Positions 25,464 to 36,100 of a DNA stretch of 64,000 bases are shown piece by piece. This DNA comes from Holophagae bacterium (lineage in GTDB: Bacteria > Acidobacteriota > Holophagae > Acanthopleuribacterales > Acanthopleuribacteraceae): contig JAUIFE010000007.1 in assembly GCA_030429565.1 (NCBI GenBank), positions 1-64,000 on the forward strand, read 5' to 3'. The notes beneath the pieces were generated by a model that ran no database searches, had not been told where the DNA came from, and worked only from the letters and a program-made list of their open reading frames with translations. The first letter of the stretch is position 1. Every line of letters begins with the position of its first letter. Made by a program: the position numbers and the translations under genes.

Positions 25464-27077
25464 TTATTCCGAAGCCGGGGCCGTCGGCCATGGAGAGACC
25501 GTTGGGGTGATTGCTTCACCGCGCGAGGCGCCGGAGTCGAAAGCCGCGTTGTTGCCCGCGACGGATTCGCGCAGGAGTGAACAAGGGACCCAGTTGAGAA
25601 ATTTCTCGTGCACGATGCTGGTGCCGATGGTGGCGATGTCGAGGGCGCGTTCATCAATGGCGGTTAGCAAGCCTTTGGCGCGCGATGAGGCGCGCCCGCG
25701 CGCTTGGTCCGGTCGCATCCAGACCAAATCACCCTGAACCAGCAGCTTGAGTCGCGGAAGAACCGTGACCAAGTATTCTGGTGTGTGGTTGGTATGTGGG
25801 CCGATATCGTAAAGCTCCAGCCGGTTAGCATCGTCCTCTAGAACCAAATGGTCCGCGACCAGGTCCAGGCGCAGTGTCTTGGGTTGTAGGAACTGTTGGT
25901 CCGGCAGCATGGCGTGGGGGTTGGTGATGAGTTGCTGTAGGTAGGGTTTAACCGTTGGGGTGGTGATGATGGTGATGCCGCGTTGTACATAGGGTCGGAT
26001 ACCCCAAGTGTAGAAAGGGTGAAAGTGGGAGAGTACGAGCTTGGTGACGGGTTTGCCCGGAAGTTTGGTGTCGACAAGATCGAGCACTTGCTCGCCGGCG
26101 CGACTGTCGCCGACGGCGTCGAGAACGACGCTGTGATCGGCAAAAGCGACCACAAAAGCACGCGCCTCGTGTTCGGCAAAGGTGACCGTGTAAACGTCTT
26201 GGCCCAAGGCGTGCCAGGTTACCGCGCTGGTTTCGTCCGTGGTCGGCGGGGCGATATCACCCCAAATTGCGCGATGGACCGCCGGTTGACCAAGCTGGGC
26301 CGTGGCCGTGCTACGCGTCCAGGTAAGACTAAACCCGGAACCGCCTTGGTAGTAGCGCTCCTGAATTTGGAACGGTCGTTGCGCGCCGGCAACCTTGCGA
26401 TAGTCGCCAAACTGAATCATATCGCTTTGGTCGCCAAAGCCGTGATGGTGGAACAAGGTCTCGATGCGCTCGAGTAGGTGGGTACTTTTGTTGAAGTAAA
26501 GATATCGGACCAGACCGTTTTCCTCGCTGAAGCTTAAAATGCGGTGTTTTGTTGGGTCGTTCGTGTCGCCTGCCCATTGCAGTCCGCTGAGTCGCGTGGC
26601 TATGCGGTGTAGCAGGATCGCCGGCTCGTGTAGCTGGTTGACCCGACGCCAACTCTGCCAATCTTGGTGATCATCGGCGTAGGGGATGGTTTGCCAATCA
26701 CTGCTGCCAAAGCCGCGATAACGGGCACTGTCGCCGACCAAGGCGGTTTCCTCATGATCGGTTTTTCCCTTGTGGGTGCGTGCGACTTTTTGCCAAAGTG
26801 CGCCACCGTCGTTGCGAACCGATTGCGTCACCTCAAGCGGGATGTCACGGGTGGTCCAGGGCAAAGCATAGTGGCCTTCCAATGCGACCGCGAGCTGCCA
26901 GGACGACGTTGTCCATTGGCCTGTGCCCGCTTGGTTGGGATCGACGCCGTGCGCGCGACAGGCCGCCGTCCAAATTTGGTGCGCTTGCCGAAAGCGCTCG
27001 TAGGCAAAACCTTGCGCGGGTCGGCCTTTTAGCTCTAGCGGGGCTGCCGCCAACAAACATAACAATAACGCGGTCAT
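25464..27077 (-). CDS. Exported metallo-beta-lactamase-fold protein with altered metal site
   Basis: 537 residues; a short hydrophobic N-terminus (MTALLLCLLAAAPLELKG) suggests export. Residues ~20-290 form an unrecognised domain rich in aromatic residues. From about 300 on the fold resembles metallo-beta-lactamase hydrolases: VLDAVGD, then SHFHPFYTWG near residue 350, in the position of the HxHxDH metal motif, then DIGPHTNHTPEYLV (a GxxHT-like third ligand) and LLVQGDLVW (the later Asp). The Asp and His of HxHxDH are replaced by Phe and Tyr, so one metal is probably lost. ATG 27077 has AGGAGG seven bases upstream. Monocistronic. Substrate unknown; it could be a one-metal hydrolase or a non-catalytic binding protein. 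Confidence 0.75.
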   Translation of the reverse strand: MTALLLCLLAAAPLELKGRPAQGFAYERFRQAHQIWTAACRAHGVDPNQAGTGQWTTSSWQLAVALEGHYALPWTTRDIPLEVTQSVRNDGGALWQKVARTHKGKTDHEETALVGDSARYRGFGSSDWQTIPYADDHQDWQSWRRVNQLHEPAILLHRIATRLSGLQWAGDTNDPTKHRILSFSEENGLVRYLYFNKSTHLLERIETLFHHHGFGDQSDMIQFGDYRKVAGAQRPFQIQERYYQGGSGFSLTWTRSTATAQLGQPAVHRAIWGDIAPPTTDETSAVTWHALGQDVYTVTFAEHEARAFVVAFADHSVVLDAVGDSRAGEQVLDLVDTKLPGKPVTKLVLSHFHPFYTWGIRPYVQRGITIITTPTVKPYLQQLITNPHAMLPDQQFLQPKTLRLDLVADHLVLEDDANRLELYDIGPHTNHTPEYLVTVLPRLKLLVQGDLVWMRPDQARGRASSRAKGLLTAIDERALDIATIGTSIVHEKFLNWVPCSLLRESVAGNNAAFDSGASRGEAITPTVSPWPTAPASE

Positions 27078-27208
27078 GACCGTTCCTCCTCTCCGAAAAG
27101 GTTAAGCTTAAGCAAACCGCGCGTGAGAAAGGTCGGTGAAATGCCGGGTCTCGTTGTGAACCATTTGTGGGTTCCGTGTGGATTGTGTGTGAATTGTGTG
27201 GGGGTTGC

Positions 27209-27242
27209 AAAAAACCCCGCCTGCGGTTGGACCGGGGCGGGG
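27209..27242 (-). terminator. Rho-independent terminator of glnS
   Basis: CCCCGCC/GGCGGGG stem (27215-27221, 27236-27242) followed on the minus strand by six U residues. It lies 115 bp past the glnS stop codon. Confidence 0.88.
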
Positions 27243-27356
27243 TGGTAACCGAAACTGAGCGATTCGGGTAAATGGAAATGAGCAAAATTTTGCAGCGCAA
27301 CAGGTTGGGCGATTTTATCGCTGAAAAGCGCTTCGTTTCGGTGTCAGGGCGCGCGT

Positions 27357-29702
27357 TTAACCTTTGAGTTTTTTACCGAGCAGTTGGTTGACCAACTTGG
27401 GGTTGGCTTTGCCTTGGGTCGCTTTCATGGTTTGGCCGACGAAAAAGCCCATCAGCTTTTTCTCGCCCGCGCGGAAACGTTCGACCTCGGCGCTGTTGGC
27501 CGCCATGACCGCGTCGATGGCGGTTTCCAGGGCGCTGCTGTCGCTGACCTGCTCAAGGCCTTTGTCGGCGACGATTTGTTTCGGGTCGGTGCCGGTGGCC
27601 AACATTTCGGCCAGCACGTCTTTGGTGATGGTGGCAGAAATAGTGCCTTTATTGAGCATGGTTAACAACGCCGCTAATTGGGCCCCGCTGACTTTTAGCG
27701 CCGCCCAACTGCTGTCTTTGAGTTCACGCGCCATTTCGTTATTCATCCACTTGGCGATCAGGCGGGCGTCGCCGAGTTCGGTCACCGCCGCGTCAAAAAA
27801 GGCCGTGCGTGCGGGTTCACTGGTAAGCAGATCGAGGTCTTGTTCGCTCAAATCGCTGTAAGCGGCTTGCAGGCGTTTGAAGGCGGCCACCGCGTCGGGT
27901 GATTTATCCGCCAGTGGATCGCGTTTCACGGCGGGTTTGGCCGGTGCTTGTGCCGCTTTGGGTGGGTTCTTGGGCGCGGCGGGTTTTGCCGGTTTGGTTT
28001 CTTTTTGTTTGGCCCACGAGTCGCGCAAACCGACGATGCGGTTGTAGACAGGGTGGCTTGCGTCGCCGTCTTTCACATCGCGAATGAAGAACCCGATGCG
28101 TTCAAACTGAAAGCGGGTACCGGGTTCACAGGCCGCCGCCCAGGGTTCAATAAAGCCTTCGCTCAGGTCGAGGGAATGGGGATTGAGGTACTCGGTGAAG
28201 TCGCCTTCGGCGAGGTCGGGCCGTTCAAGCGTAAATAGGCGGTCGTAGAAACGCAGTGTTGCTGGAAGGGCGTGTGCGGCCGAAACCCATTGAATGGTCC
28301 CTTTGACCTTGCGATCCGTGGGCGTGACGCCGAGGGTTGCCGGGTCGTAGCTGCAGCGCAACTCGGTGATATCACCGGTTTCGGGATCTTGAATCACACG
28401 CTCGCACTTAATGATATAAGCGTGACGCAGGCGTACTTCGCGGCCTGGCGCCAAACGGAAAAACTTTTTGGGTGGATCGAGCATGAAGTCGTCGCGGTCG
28501 ATGTAGAGTTCGCGGCTGAAGGGAATCTCGCGCGAGCCTTCCAACGGCACGTCGTGCGGGTACAGCGAGCCTTCCAGCATTTCGCTTTTGCCTTCTTCGT
28601 AATTCTCAATTACCACTTTTAGCGGTTTGGCAACGGCCAATACGCGCGGTACTTTGAAGTTCAAATCGTCGCGCACACTGAATTCTAATTGGCCCAAATC
28701 AACCGTGGAGTTGGCTTTGGCGACGCCAATCATTTCGCAGAAGTTGCGGATCGATTCTGGGGTGTAGCCACGGCGGCGGAAGCCCGCAATCGTCGGCATG
28801 CGCGGGTCATCCCAACCGTCGACCAACTTTTCGTTGACCAAGCGCAGCAGTTTGCGTTTGCTCATGACCGTGTTGGTGAGGTTGAGGCGTGCGAATTCGT
28901 ATTGGCGTGGTACGGCTTCGGTTTCGCACTCGCGCACGACCCAATCATAAAGTTCGCGGTTATTTTCGAATTCCAGCGTACAAATCGAGTGGGTAATGTT
29001 CTCAAAGGCGTCGGACAGCGGGTGCGCAAAATCGTACATCGGGTAAACGCACCAGGCATCACCGGTCTTATAGTGGTGCGCGTGACGAATGCGGTAGAGC
29101 AACGGGTCGCGCATTTTCATGTTGGCCGCCGCCATGTCGATTTTGGCGCGCAACACGTGGGCGCCGTCTTCAAATTCGCCTTGGCGCATGCGGGCGAAGA
29201 GGTCGAGGTTTTCGGCGACGCTGCGTTCGCGGTAGGGGCTGGGTTTGCCGGCTTCGGTGACGGTACCGCGATACTCGCGAATCTCTTCTTCATTTAAGCT
29301 GCAGACGTAGGCTTTGCCTTTGTTGATCAGCAGGACTGCTTTTTCGTAAAACTGCTCGAAGTACTCAGAGGCGTGGAATAGATTGGTTTTCCATTCGAAA
29401 CCGAGCCACTTAATGTCGTTTTGAATCGAGTTGACGTATTCAATATCTTCTTTGGTGGGGTTGGTATCGTCAAAACGCAGGTGACATTGGCCACCGAATT
29501 CCTGGGCTAAACCGAAGTTGAGGCAGATCGACTTGGAGTGGCCGATGTGCAAGTAGCCGTTGGGTTCGGGTGGAAACCGGGTGACGACGCGGCCCTGGTG
29601 CTTATTGCTCGCCAGATCCTCTTCGATAATGTTGCGCACAAAGTTGTTGGCTTTGATGTCGCCTTCGGGTTTGCCAGGGTGGTTGGTCTCTGCGTTACTC
29701 AA
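27357..29702 (-). CDS. glnS: Glutaminyl-tRNA synthetase with C-terminal YqeY-like domain
   Basis: Charges tRNA-Gln with glutamine. Class I signatures: PPEPNGYLHIGHSKSICLNFG (HIGH) at about residue 45 and VMSKRKL (KMSKS equivalent) near 280. The catalytic and anticodon-binding beta-barrel parts end near 575. A Pro/Ala/Lys-rich linker then leads to an extra ~150-residue domain (about 620-781) resembling YqeY and the GatB tail (ARLIAKWMNNEMAREL, FFVGQTMKATQGKANPKLVNQLL), an appendage known from Deinococcus GlnRS where it helps bind tRNA. The start is a TTG at 29700-29702, with GAGG ten bases upstream; an in-frame stop lies two codons before it and no ATG fits. Has its own terminator. Confidence 0.95.
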   Translation of the reverse strand: MSNAETNHPGKPEGDIKANNFVRNIIEEDLASNKHQGRVVTRFPPEPNGYLHIGHSKSICLNFGLAQEFGGQCHLRFDDTNPTKEDIEYVNSIQNDIKWLGFEWKTNLFHASEYFEQFYEKAVLLINKGKAYVCSLNEEEIREYRGTVTEAGKPSPYRERSVAENLDLFARMRQGEFEDGAHVLRAKIDMAAANMKMRDPLLYRIRHAHHYKTGDAWCVYPMYDFAHPLSDAFENITHSICTLEFENNRELYDWVVRECETEAVPRQYEFARLNLTNTVMSKRKLLRLVNEKLVDGWDDPRMPTIAGFRRRGYTPESIRNFCEMIGVAKANSTVDLGQLEFSVRDDLNFKVPRVLAVAKPLKVVIENYEEGKSEMLEGSLYPHDVPLEGSREIPFSRELYIDRDDFMLDPPKKFFRLAPGREVRLRHAYIIKCERVIQDPETGDITELRCSYDPATLGVTPTDRKVKGTIQWVSAAHALPATLRFYDRLFTLERPDLAEGDFTEYLNPHSLDLSEGFIEPWAAACEPGTRFQFERIGFFIRDVKDGDASHPVYNRIVGLRDSWAKQKETKPAKPAAPKNPPKAAQAPAKPAVKRDPLADKSPDAVAAFKRLQAAYSDLSEQDLDLLTSEPARTAFFDAAVTELGDARLIAKWMNNEMARELKDSSWAALKVSGAQLAALLTMLNKGTISATITKDVLAEMLATGTDPKQIVADKGLEQVSDSSALETAIDAVMAANSAEVERFRAGEKKLMGFFVGQTMKATQGKANPKLVNQLLGKKLKG

Positions 29703-29865
29703 GATTCAAGTACCTCTGCATACAAAAGTGGGGATGAGCGCTTTGGTCTCAAAAATCGCCGTGGTTTCGGCGTAAGGGCACTATAGTACCACCGACCGCC
29801 GGCCGTGTAAGCCCTGCGTGTGGTTCCCGCTGTTTTTCCGCTTTTTCGGTCGCTAGCCACGCCTT

Positions 29866-32800
29866 TTATTGTGCGTCTGTCGGCTCCGGTTTGACCGCTT
29901 CATCATCCTGAATCGGGAAACGCAGGACAAAAACCATTCCATTGCCGTCGGCTGCACAACAGGCCTGAATCTCGCCGTCCATTTCGGTCACGGCGTTGGC
30001 GCAAGCGTGTAGAACGAAGCGGTTGCTGGTGGCGCGCGGCGATGCGTTTTGCGCAAAAATACCGGCCAAGTCGGTGTCGGGCACACAGGGTCCTGTGTCG
30101 CGAATGTGAATTTCCAGGTGGTTGTTGCGTAAGTAAGTGTTAATGAATATTTTGCGTGCGTGGTCCGGTGCGTTGCGGCTCATCGACTCGCAACAATGTT
30201 GTAGCAAACCCAACAGGACCCGCAGGATCTTAGCGCGCTGCAGGTAAAAGGTCGGCACTGGGTTGAGATCTTGAATTACCTCGGCTTGGGTACGGCGTAG
30301 ATCCTTGTTTTTGATTTTCACCGCGTCGGCGATGAGGGCGTTGATATCAACGGAGTGCGCTAAGTCGTCCTGTTTGGCGTATTTTTGTTGGGCGCTAACG
30401 ATTTGCGTGAGTTGAAAAACCTGGTTGTTGATACGGCTGAGCTGTTCGGCCAATGTTTCTTTTTGACTGGGTAAGTGGCGCAAATGATTGAGGATCTCTC
30501 CGGCGATGGCGGCGTTTTCGGGTGCGCGAACCTTGTTCGGATCGGAAATCAGCAGCGCCGCTTTCATCAGCGCTTGGGGGGCGATGTAGCCGTCGAACAA
30601 TTGTTTGGCGGTCCGCGATTCGCGTTCGACGCGGTTGACCACGTCCTCAACTTGGTGCAGGACGTTGCAGGCGATTTCGGCCATGCCCGCGCGGTGGGCC
30701 GCTTCAATCACCTGTTCCTGCGCCTTGATGAGGCGCTGGTGGGTGCCCTGCAGCACTGTGCTCCGTTCTTGGACCATGTGTTCCAGCAAGGCGTGGCGTT
30801 CCGAGTTTCGCCGCAAGCGGTAGCGGTCGAGACCGAACACCGTGGCGAGAATTAGGCAGACCACCGCCACGCGCACGGAGTTTTTTTGGTACCAGGCGGC
30901 ACTTTTCACGACGCCGATTTCGGCATACTCCTCGCCCCAAAAGTCGGGTTCGTTGCCGGCCCAGACACGGAACTGATATTTGCCTGGCGGTAAATTGGTG
31001 AAAAAGGCGGTGCGTTCCCGTTCGGCGCCGCGAGGCGTCTTGTCCAATCCCACCATCTGGTAGCGGAACTGCAACCGTTTCGAGAGGGTGAGGTTTACGC
31101 CTGAAAAATGGATTTCGAGTTTGTTCGAGCCGGGTGGGATTGTCAGGGTGCCGTAATTGGACTTTATTTTGCCGTTGAGTTTGACCTGGGAAATAAAGAC
31201 CGGTGGTGCTTCGCCTTGGTGGTATTCGTGATTCCCGTCGAGTGAGACAACTCCTTCGATGGTAGAGACCCAGATGTTGCCGAGCGCGTCTACCGTGGCC
31301 GAAGGAAAGGTGCCGCCGTTACATTCGTTGCTTTTCATGCCGTCCTCGACGCCGAAGGTGCGGCCTTGAAGCCGATTTTCAGGGGTCTTGCCACGTGCAT
31401 GCGGATCTTGGTCGAGGTAGGCGTTAATCGATTCGCGCGCCAGAGCGAAGATGCCGCGATTGGCGCTCATCCAAAAAAGACCATTGGCGTCTTCGTGCAG
31501 CGAAAGGATTTTATCGTCAAACAACCCGTCGGCGACATTGACATATTGGAAGCCTTTTTGATCCATGCGGTTAAGGCCGTTGTCCGAGGTGCCGATCCAG
31601 AGCGTGCCGGCGGCATCTTCGTACAGCGCCAAAATCTGGTTGCTGGACAAGCCGTCCTCGCGCGTGTACGTCGTGAAACCGCCGTCGTCAAAGCGGACCA
31701 AGCCACCGCCGCGGGTGCCGATCCACAACACGCCTGCGCGGGTGAGCAACAGACTGGTGATCAGGTTGGTGGGCAAGCCTTGGTGAACGGTGAAGGTTTC
31801 GAAGAAACCACCGCGCAAACGCACCAACCCCTTGCGGGTCGCAATCCAAATATTGCCGTTACCATCGCCGGTAATGGCCGAAAAAGAAGTGGCGGGCAGA
31901 CCTGCTTTCTCTTCGTAGATGGTGGTTTTGCCGTCGCTCGGGCGGTAATGGACGAGGGCGCGGCCCCAAGCACCGACCCACAGACCGCCTTTGCCGTCGT
32001 CGTACAGCGTTGTGATCGAACCGCCGCCGATGCCCAGGTCGATCGCGTTAAAGCGCACCCCGTCGAATAGCGCCAAACCGTTGTCGGTGCCGACCCAGAC
32101 TTTGCCGCCCGCGCCATACAACACCGAGCGCACCATATCGTGCGGTAGCCCGTGCTTCTGGGTCCAGGTAATTGCCGGGCCGTTGCGGAAACAGGCCAGG
32201 CCGCCCGATTCAATACCGACCCACATGTTGCCGTCCCGGTCGGGCAGCAGGGTGGCGACATTGTCATTGGGGAGTCCGTTCTCCCGCGTAAAAGTTTGGT
32301 GGATCTTGAGGTTCGGTCGCATGCGCGCCAGGCCGCCGTAGGCTACCGCCAACCACATTTCGCCTTGTTGGTCTTCCTCAATATCAAAAACCGCACGGTC
32401 CGATAGACGGTTTTCCGGGTCGGCCTTGAGGATCGTTTCGCCGTCGATGACACTGATGCCCTGACTGTCGCCGACCCAGACGCGGCCCTGAATGTCCTGC
32501 TCCAGACAGTAGGCGCGTTCGGCTTTGTAGCCCAAATCCTTGGTGAAATGGGTGACGCGGTCGCCTTGCAGACGAAACAGGCCGCGATGGGAGGCGACCC
32601 AAATGCGGCCGAGATCGTCCTCGAGGAAATCCCAGATGGGGCCGCTTTCCCCTTCGATCATCTTGAACTGTCGCAATTCATTGTTTTCGTAAACGAACAC
32701 GCCGTTTTCGAAGGTGCCGATCCACAGCGCACCCGACCGAGTAATGATCATGGTGGTTGCATAGTCGTCTTCAATTTCCAGCGAGGGTCCCCGGCGGCAT

Positions 32801-33150
32801 TGCAGTTGTTCGTTGAGGACGTAAAGTTTGCCGCGTTCGTCGGCGAACCACAGGTTGCGCTCTTGGTCTTCCACCAAACTCGTGATTTTGTTGCTTTCCA
32901 GTTGCGGCACATTATGGTGGTTGAAAATGCGGAATTCGACACCGTCGAAACGCACCAAACCCTCATGGGTCCCAAACCAGATAAAACCTTTTTCGCTTTG
33001 CACGATTTTGGTGATCGAGTTTTGTGGTAAGCCGCGCGAGGTGTTCCAAATTTGGTAGACGAATTGGTCGAGACTTTTATTGTAGGAATGGGCCCAGGTT
33101 GCCGGCGCCGTCGCCAACAGCCACAAGCTGAACACGATGAAACGCTTCAT
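29866..33150 (-). CDS. Propeller sensor histidine-kinase paralogue with degenerate ATP-binding domain
   Basis: Signal peptide (MKRFIVFSLWLLATAPATWA), Reg_prop propeller blades through about residue 640 (for example GALWIGTFENGVFVYEN, GVLWIGTRGGGLVRFDD), a Y_Y_Y domain ending LPPGKYQFRVWAG, one TM span (~765-785), a coiled coil and a kinase-like C-terminus. The dimerisation helix keeps a His (NVLHQVEDVVN, near residue 830). The ATP-binding part is eroded: the N-box reads LLQHCCESM with no Asn, the G1 box is DTGPCVPD instead of DxGxG, and the G2 box GxGxGLH is SNRFVLH. It therefore probably cannot autophosphorylate. The ATG overlaps the stop of the intact paralogue (ATGA), so the two proteins are co-translated and may form a heterodimer. 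It could also be a phosphatase or scaffold. Confidence 0.88.
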   Translation of the reverse strand: MKRFIVFSLWLLATAPATWAHSYNKSLDQFVYQIWNTSRGLPQNSITKIVQSEKGFIWFGTHEGLVRFDGVEFRIFNHHNVPQLESNKITSLVEDQERNLWFADERGKLYVLNEQLQCRRGPSLEIEDDYATTMIITRSGALWIGTFENGVFVYENNELRQFKMIEGESGPIWDFLEDDLGRIWVASHRGLFRLQGDRVTHFTKDLGYKAERAYCLEQDIQGRVWVGDSQGISVIDGETILKADPENRLSDRAVFDIEEDQQGEMWLAVAYGGLARMRPNLKIHQTFTRENGLPNDNVATLLPDRDGNMWVGIESGGLACFRNGPAITWTQKHGLPHDMVRSVLYGAGGKVWVGTDNGLALFDGVRFNAIDLGIGGGSITTLYDDGKGGLWVGAWGRALVHYRPSDGKTTIYEEKAGLPATSFSAITGDGNGNIWIATRKGLVRLRGGFFETFTVHQGLPTNLITSLLLTRAGVLWIGTRGGGLVRFDDGGFTTYTREDGLSSNQILALYEDAAGTLWIGTSDNGLNRMDQKGFQYVNVADGLFDDKILSLHEDANGLFWMSANRGIFALARESINAYLDQDPHARGKTPENRLQGRTFGVEDGMKSNECNGGTFPSATVDALGNIWVSTIEGVVSLDGNHEYHQGEAPPVFISQVKLNGKIKSNYGTLTIPPGSNKLEIHFSGVNLTLSKRLQFRYQMVGLDKTPRGAERERTAFFTNLPPGKYQFRVWAGNEPDFWGEEYAEIGVVKSAAWYQKNSVRVAVVCLILATVFGLDRYRLRRNSERHALLEHMVQERSTVLQGTHQRLIKAQEQVIEAAHRAGMAEIACNVLHQVEDVVNRVERESRTAKQLFDGYIAPQALMKAALLISDPNKVRAPENAAIAGEILNHLRHLPSQKETLAEQLSRINNQVFQLTQIVSAQQKYAKQDDLAHSVDINALIADAVKIKNKDLRRTQAEVIQDLNPVPTFYLQRAKILRVLLGLLQHCCESMSRNAPDHARKIFINTYLRNNHLEIHIRDTGPCVPDTDLAGIFAQNASPRATSNRFVLHACANAVTEMDGEIQACCAADGNGMVFVLRFPIQDDEAVKPEPTDAQ

Positions 33151-36100
33151 ACCGGCACCACCGTTTCGTCGTCGGCGTCGATGACCGGCGGCACGGCTTC
33201 CAGCTCGATTTCAGCCGGAAACAGCAGGGTGAAAGTCGTTCCCTTGCCTTTGCCTTCACTGCTTACTTGAATGTCACCGCCCATCGCTTTCAGCACATTG
33301 GCACAATAGTGTAAGCCGAAGCCGTGACCCTTGGGTTTGGTGGTGAATCCGTATTGGAACAGCTTTTGGAGGTGGTCCGGCGCTACACCCACGCCGCTGT
33401 CCTTGATGATCAGCGCGACCCAGCCTTGCTCTTGGAGCGTGGTGCGCACGGTGAGACGCGGATCGCTTCCGGCTGGATTCATGGCAATTGCTTCGCATGC
33501 GTTTTTGACCAAGTTGCTGACAATCTGCAGGAAATCGGACTTGCACAGGTGCACAAACGGCAGCGTTTCAAAATCTTCGATGAGTTCGATGTTGCCGTTG
33601 CGGATGAGGTTGCCGTTCATTTGTAGCGCGTCTTCCACCAAGAGGTTGATGTCGACCGCTTCAATTGGGCGGTGTTCCTGGTCGAAGGTTTCCTGGTTGG
33701 CGATGATTTCGCCGATAAACTCGATGTTACGGGTGAAGGATTGAAGCTCGTGGACTGCTTCACGGCGCGTGTCGATCAGGATCTGGGAGACCTCGGTTAA
33801 GGCCGACGGCAGCCGTTTACCCATGTCGTTCGCGGCAAAATATTCGGGATCGTTTTGGTTTTTTTCCACCAGTGTTTCAATGCGGTTGAGCAGGCGTGTG
33901 CCGGCTTCGTCCTGAATGTTCTCAATCATCAGTTCTGCCGAGGTCAACGCCGAATTCAGCGCGTTGCCAACATTGTGTAGCAGATTGGTGGCGCTTTCGG
34001 CCATGCCCGCCAATCGCGCGCTTTCCGCCAATTGGCGGTTGACCAGCAGCACCTCTTCATTCATTGCCGCCAACTCCCGCGTACGTGCATCTACTTGACG
34101 CTCCAGGGTTTTGCGCGCTTGCTCCAGGTGAAAGGAACGCCAGCGGAAAATGGCGGCGTTGCCGGCGAGCAACAGGCAAATGCAAAGTAAAATGAACCAA
34201 GGTTTTTGGTACGTGAAGGCGTCCAAGGTAAACCGAAACGGCTCGCGGTTGCCGGCCCAGGCTCCGCCCGGCAAACGTGCCTGCACCGAGAATTCATAGT
34301 TTCCATGCGGTAGATGGCTGTAATTGGCGACCCGTCGGTTGCCCGCCTCGACCCAATCGTCGTCAATCGGCTTGAGCCGGTAGCGGAAAGTGATTTTGTC
34401 GCTGAGTTGGAAATGGGGCGCTGAATAGTGCAGGCTGAAATTCGCGGCACCGGCCGGCAGTGTCGCGCCACGCAGGATCGGCGTGTCGCCGCCGTAGGTC
34501 GCGCCCGCCACGTGAACCGGCAGATCGATCTCGGTCTTGCGTAAAGCACGTAAATCGACGCGCACGGCGCCGTTAATGGTGGGAAACCAAATGTGGTCCT
34601 GCTGGTCACGACCCCCCGACGCCGGCCCGACAAAGTTACACTCCACCGATTTCATACCGTCGTTGGTGTCAAAGACCTGTGAGGGCAAGCGCTCGATTTG
34701 ACCGTCGGCGAGTAAGTCGAAGTCGCGCAGGCGAATGCGCGAGATGCCGTAGTTGCTGGAAAACCACAGATGTTTGTCGCGATCTTCCACAATTTGGAAC
34801 GGTGTATCGGTGAAGAAACCGTTTTCAACCGTGAACTGCTCGAATTTTTGGTTGCGGAAACGAATCACACCGCGCGTTTCAGTCGTCAGCCAAAGATCGC
34901 CGCGTGAGTCGCGCTTAATTAGAAAAAATTGGTTGGTGGGCAGGCCTTTGCTTTTGTCGAACCGCTGCCATGCGCCGTTTTCGTCTTGGGCAATAAGACC
35001 TTGGCCGGTGGCGACCCACATGCGCCCGTGCCGATCCGGCTCCATATCGAAAATTAGGTTGTCGAGCAGGCCGTTTGTTTGGTTGATTTTGGTAAAGGAT
35101 TCCGTGCGGGGGTCAAACACATCAATACCATTTTCATAGGTTCCGATCCAAATGCGGCCTTCGATGTCTTCCTGTAAGCAGGTTACCCAGCTTTCACTTA
35201 AGTCCGAATTTTTTGGGGTGTAACGCGTGACCTTACCGTCGAAATCGCGGACCAGACCAACGCCGTCGGTGCCCAGCCACAGTGAGCCGTCGCCTGCCCG
35301 CAGCATGTCGTTTATGTTGGCGCCTTTGGGCAACAAGCGTTGGGTGTAGTCGGTCAGCTTGCCGGCGTACCAGTGTTGGAGGGCGCCGTTTTCGAAGCTC
35401 ATCCACAGGCCGCCGCGCGGGTCCGGCGTAATAATCCAAGTCATGCGGTCGGCGAGGCCGTCGCGTTCGGTGTAGGTCGTGATCGAGCCGTCGCTGAGCA
35501 TGTGCAGGCCACGACCGATAGTACCAAACCACAGGTTGCCCTCGTGGTCCTCGAAAATCGAGGCGAGCCGTTTGCCGGTAATGGGGAACGGATTTTTGAA
35601 GATGTCGATCCGGCCGGGGAAATCCTCGACACGCGTAACCACTGTCCAATTTTGGTCGACGGCGGCGCGATCAAGGCGCAGGCGGATCAGGCCGTTGTCC
35701 TGCGAGGCGACCCACACGTTCCGGTCACGGTCCTGTTCAATCGTCGAAATCATGAGGCTCTCTAAACCGATGCGTTGGTCGAGGATCATGCTGCGTTTGC
35801 GTCCTTGCAGGAATCCACCCAGTGACGGGAAGATCTGTAAGCCGGCGTCTTGGCTGCCGAGCCAAAGACTACCTGCCTGGTCCAGCATGATGCAGGTGAT
35901 GTGGTTGGCGCGCAAACCTTCGGGAACGCCTTTCCAGATCCATTCGCCGTTTTTGAAAATGCCAATGCCCGCTTTTTCGCTGCCCGCCAGAATCAACTCC
36001 GCGTCGATTTTGACCAAGGTGGTGATGAACGCCGGGCTTTCAATCGGCGTGACCTTACGGCCCTGTTTGATGAGCAGGCCCAACCCTTCGGTGCCGATGA

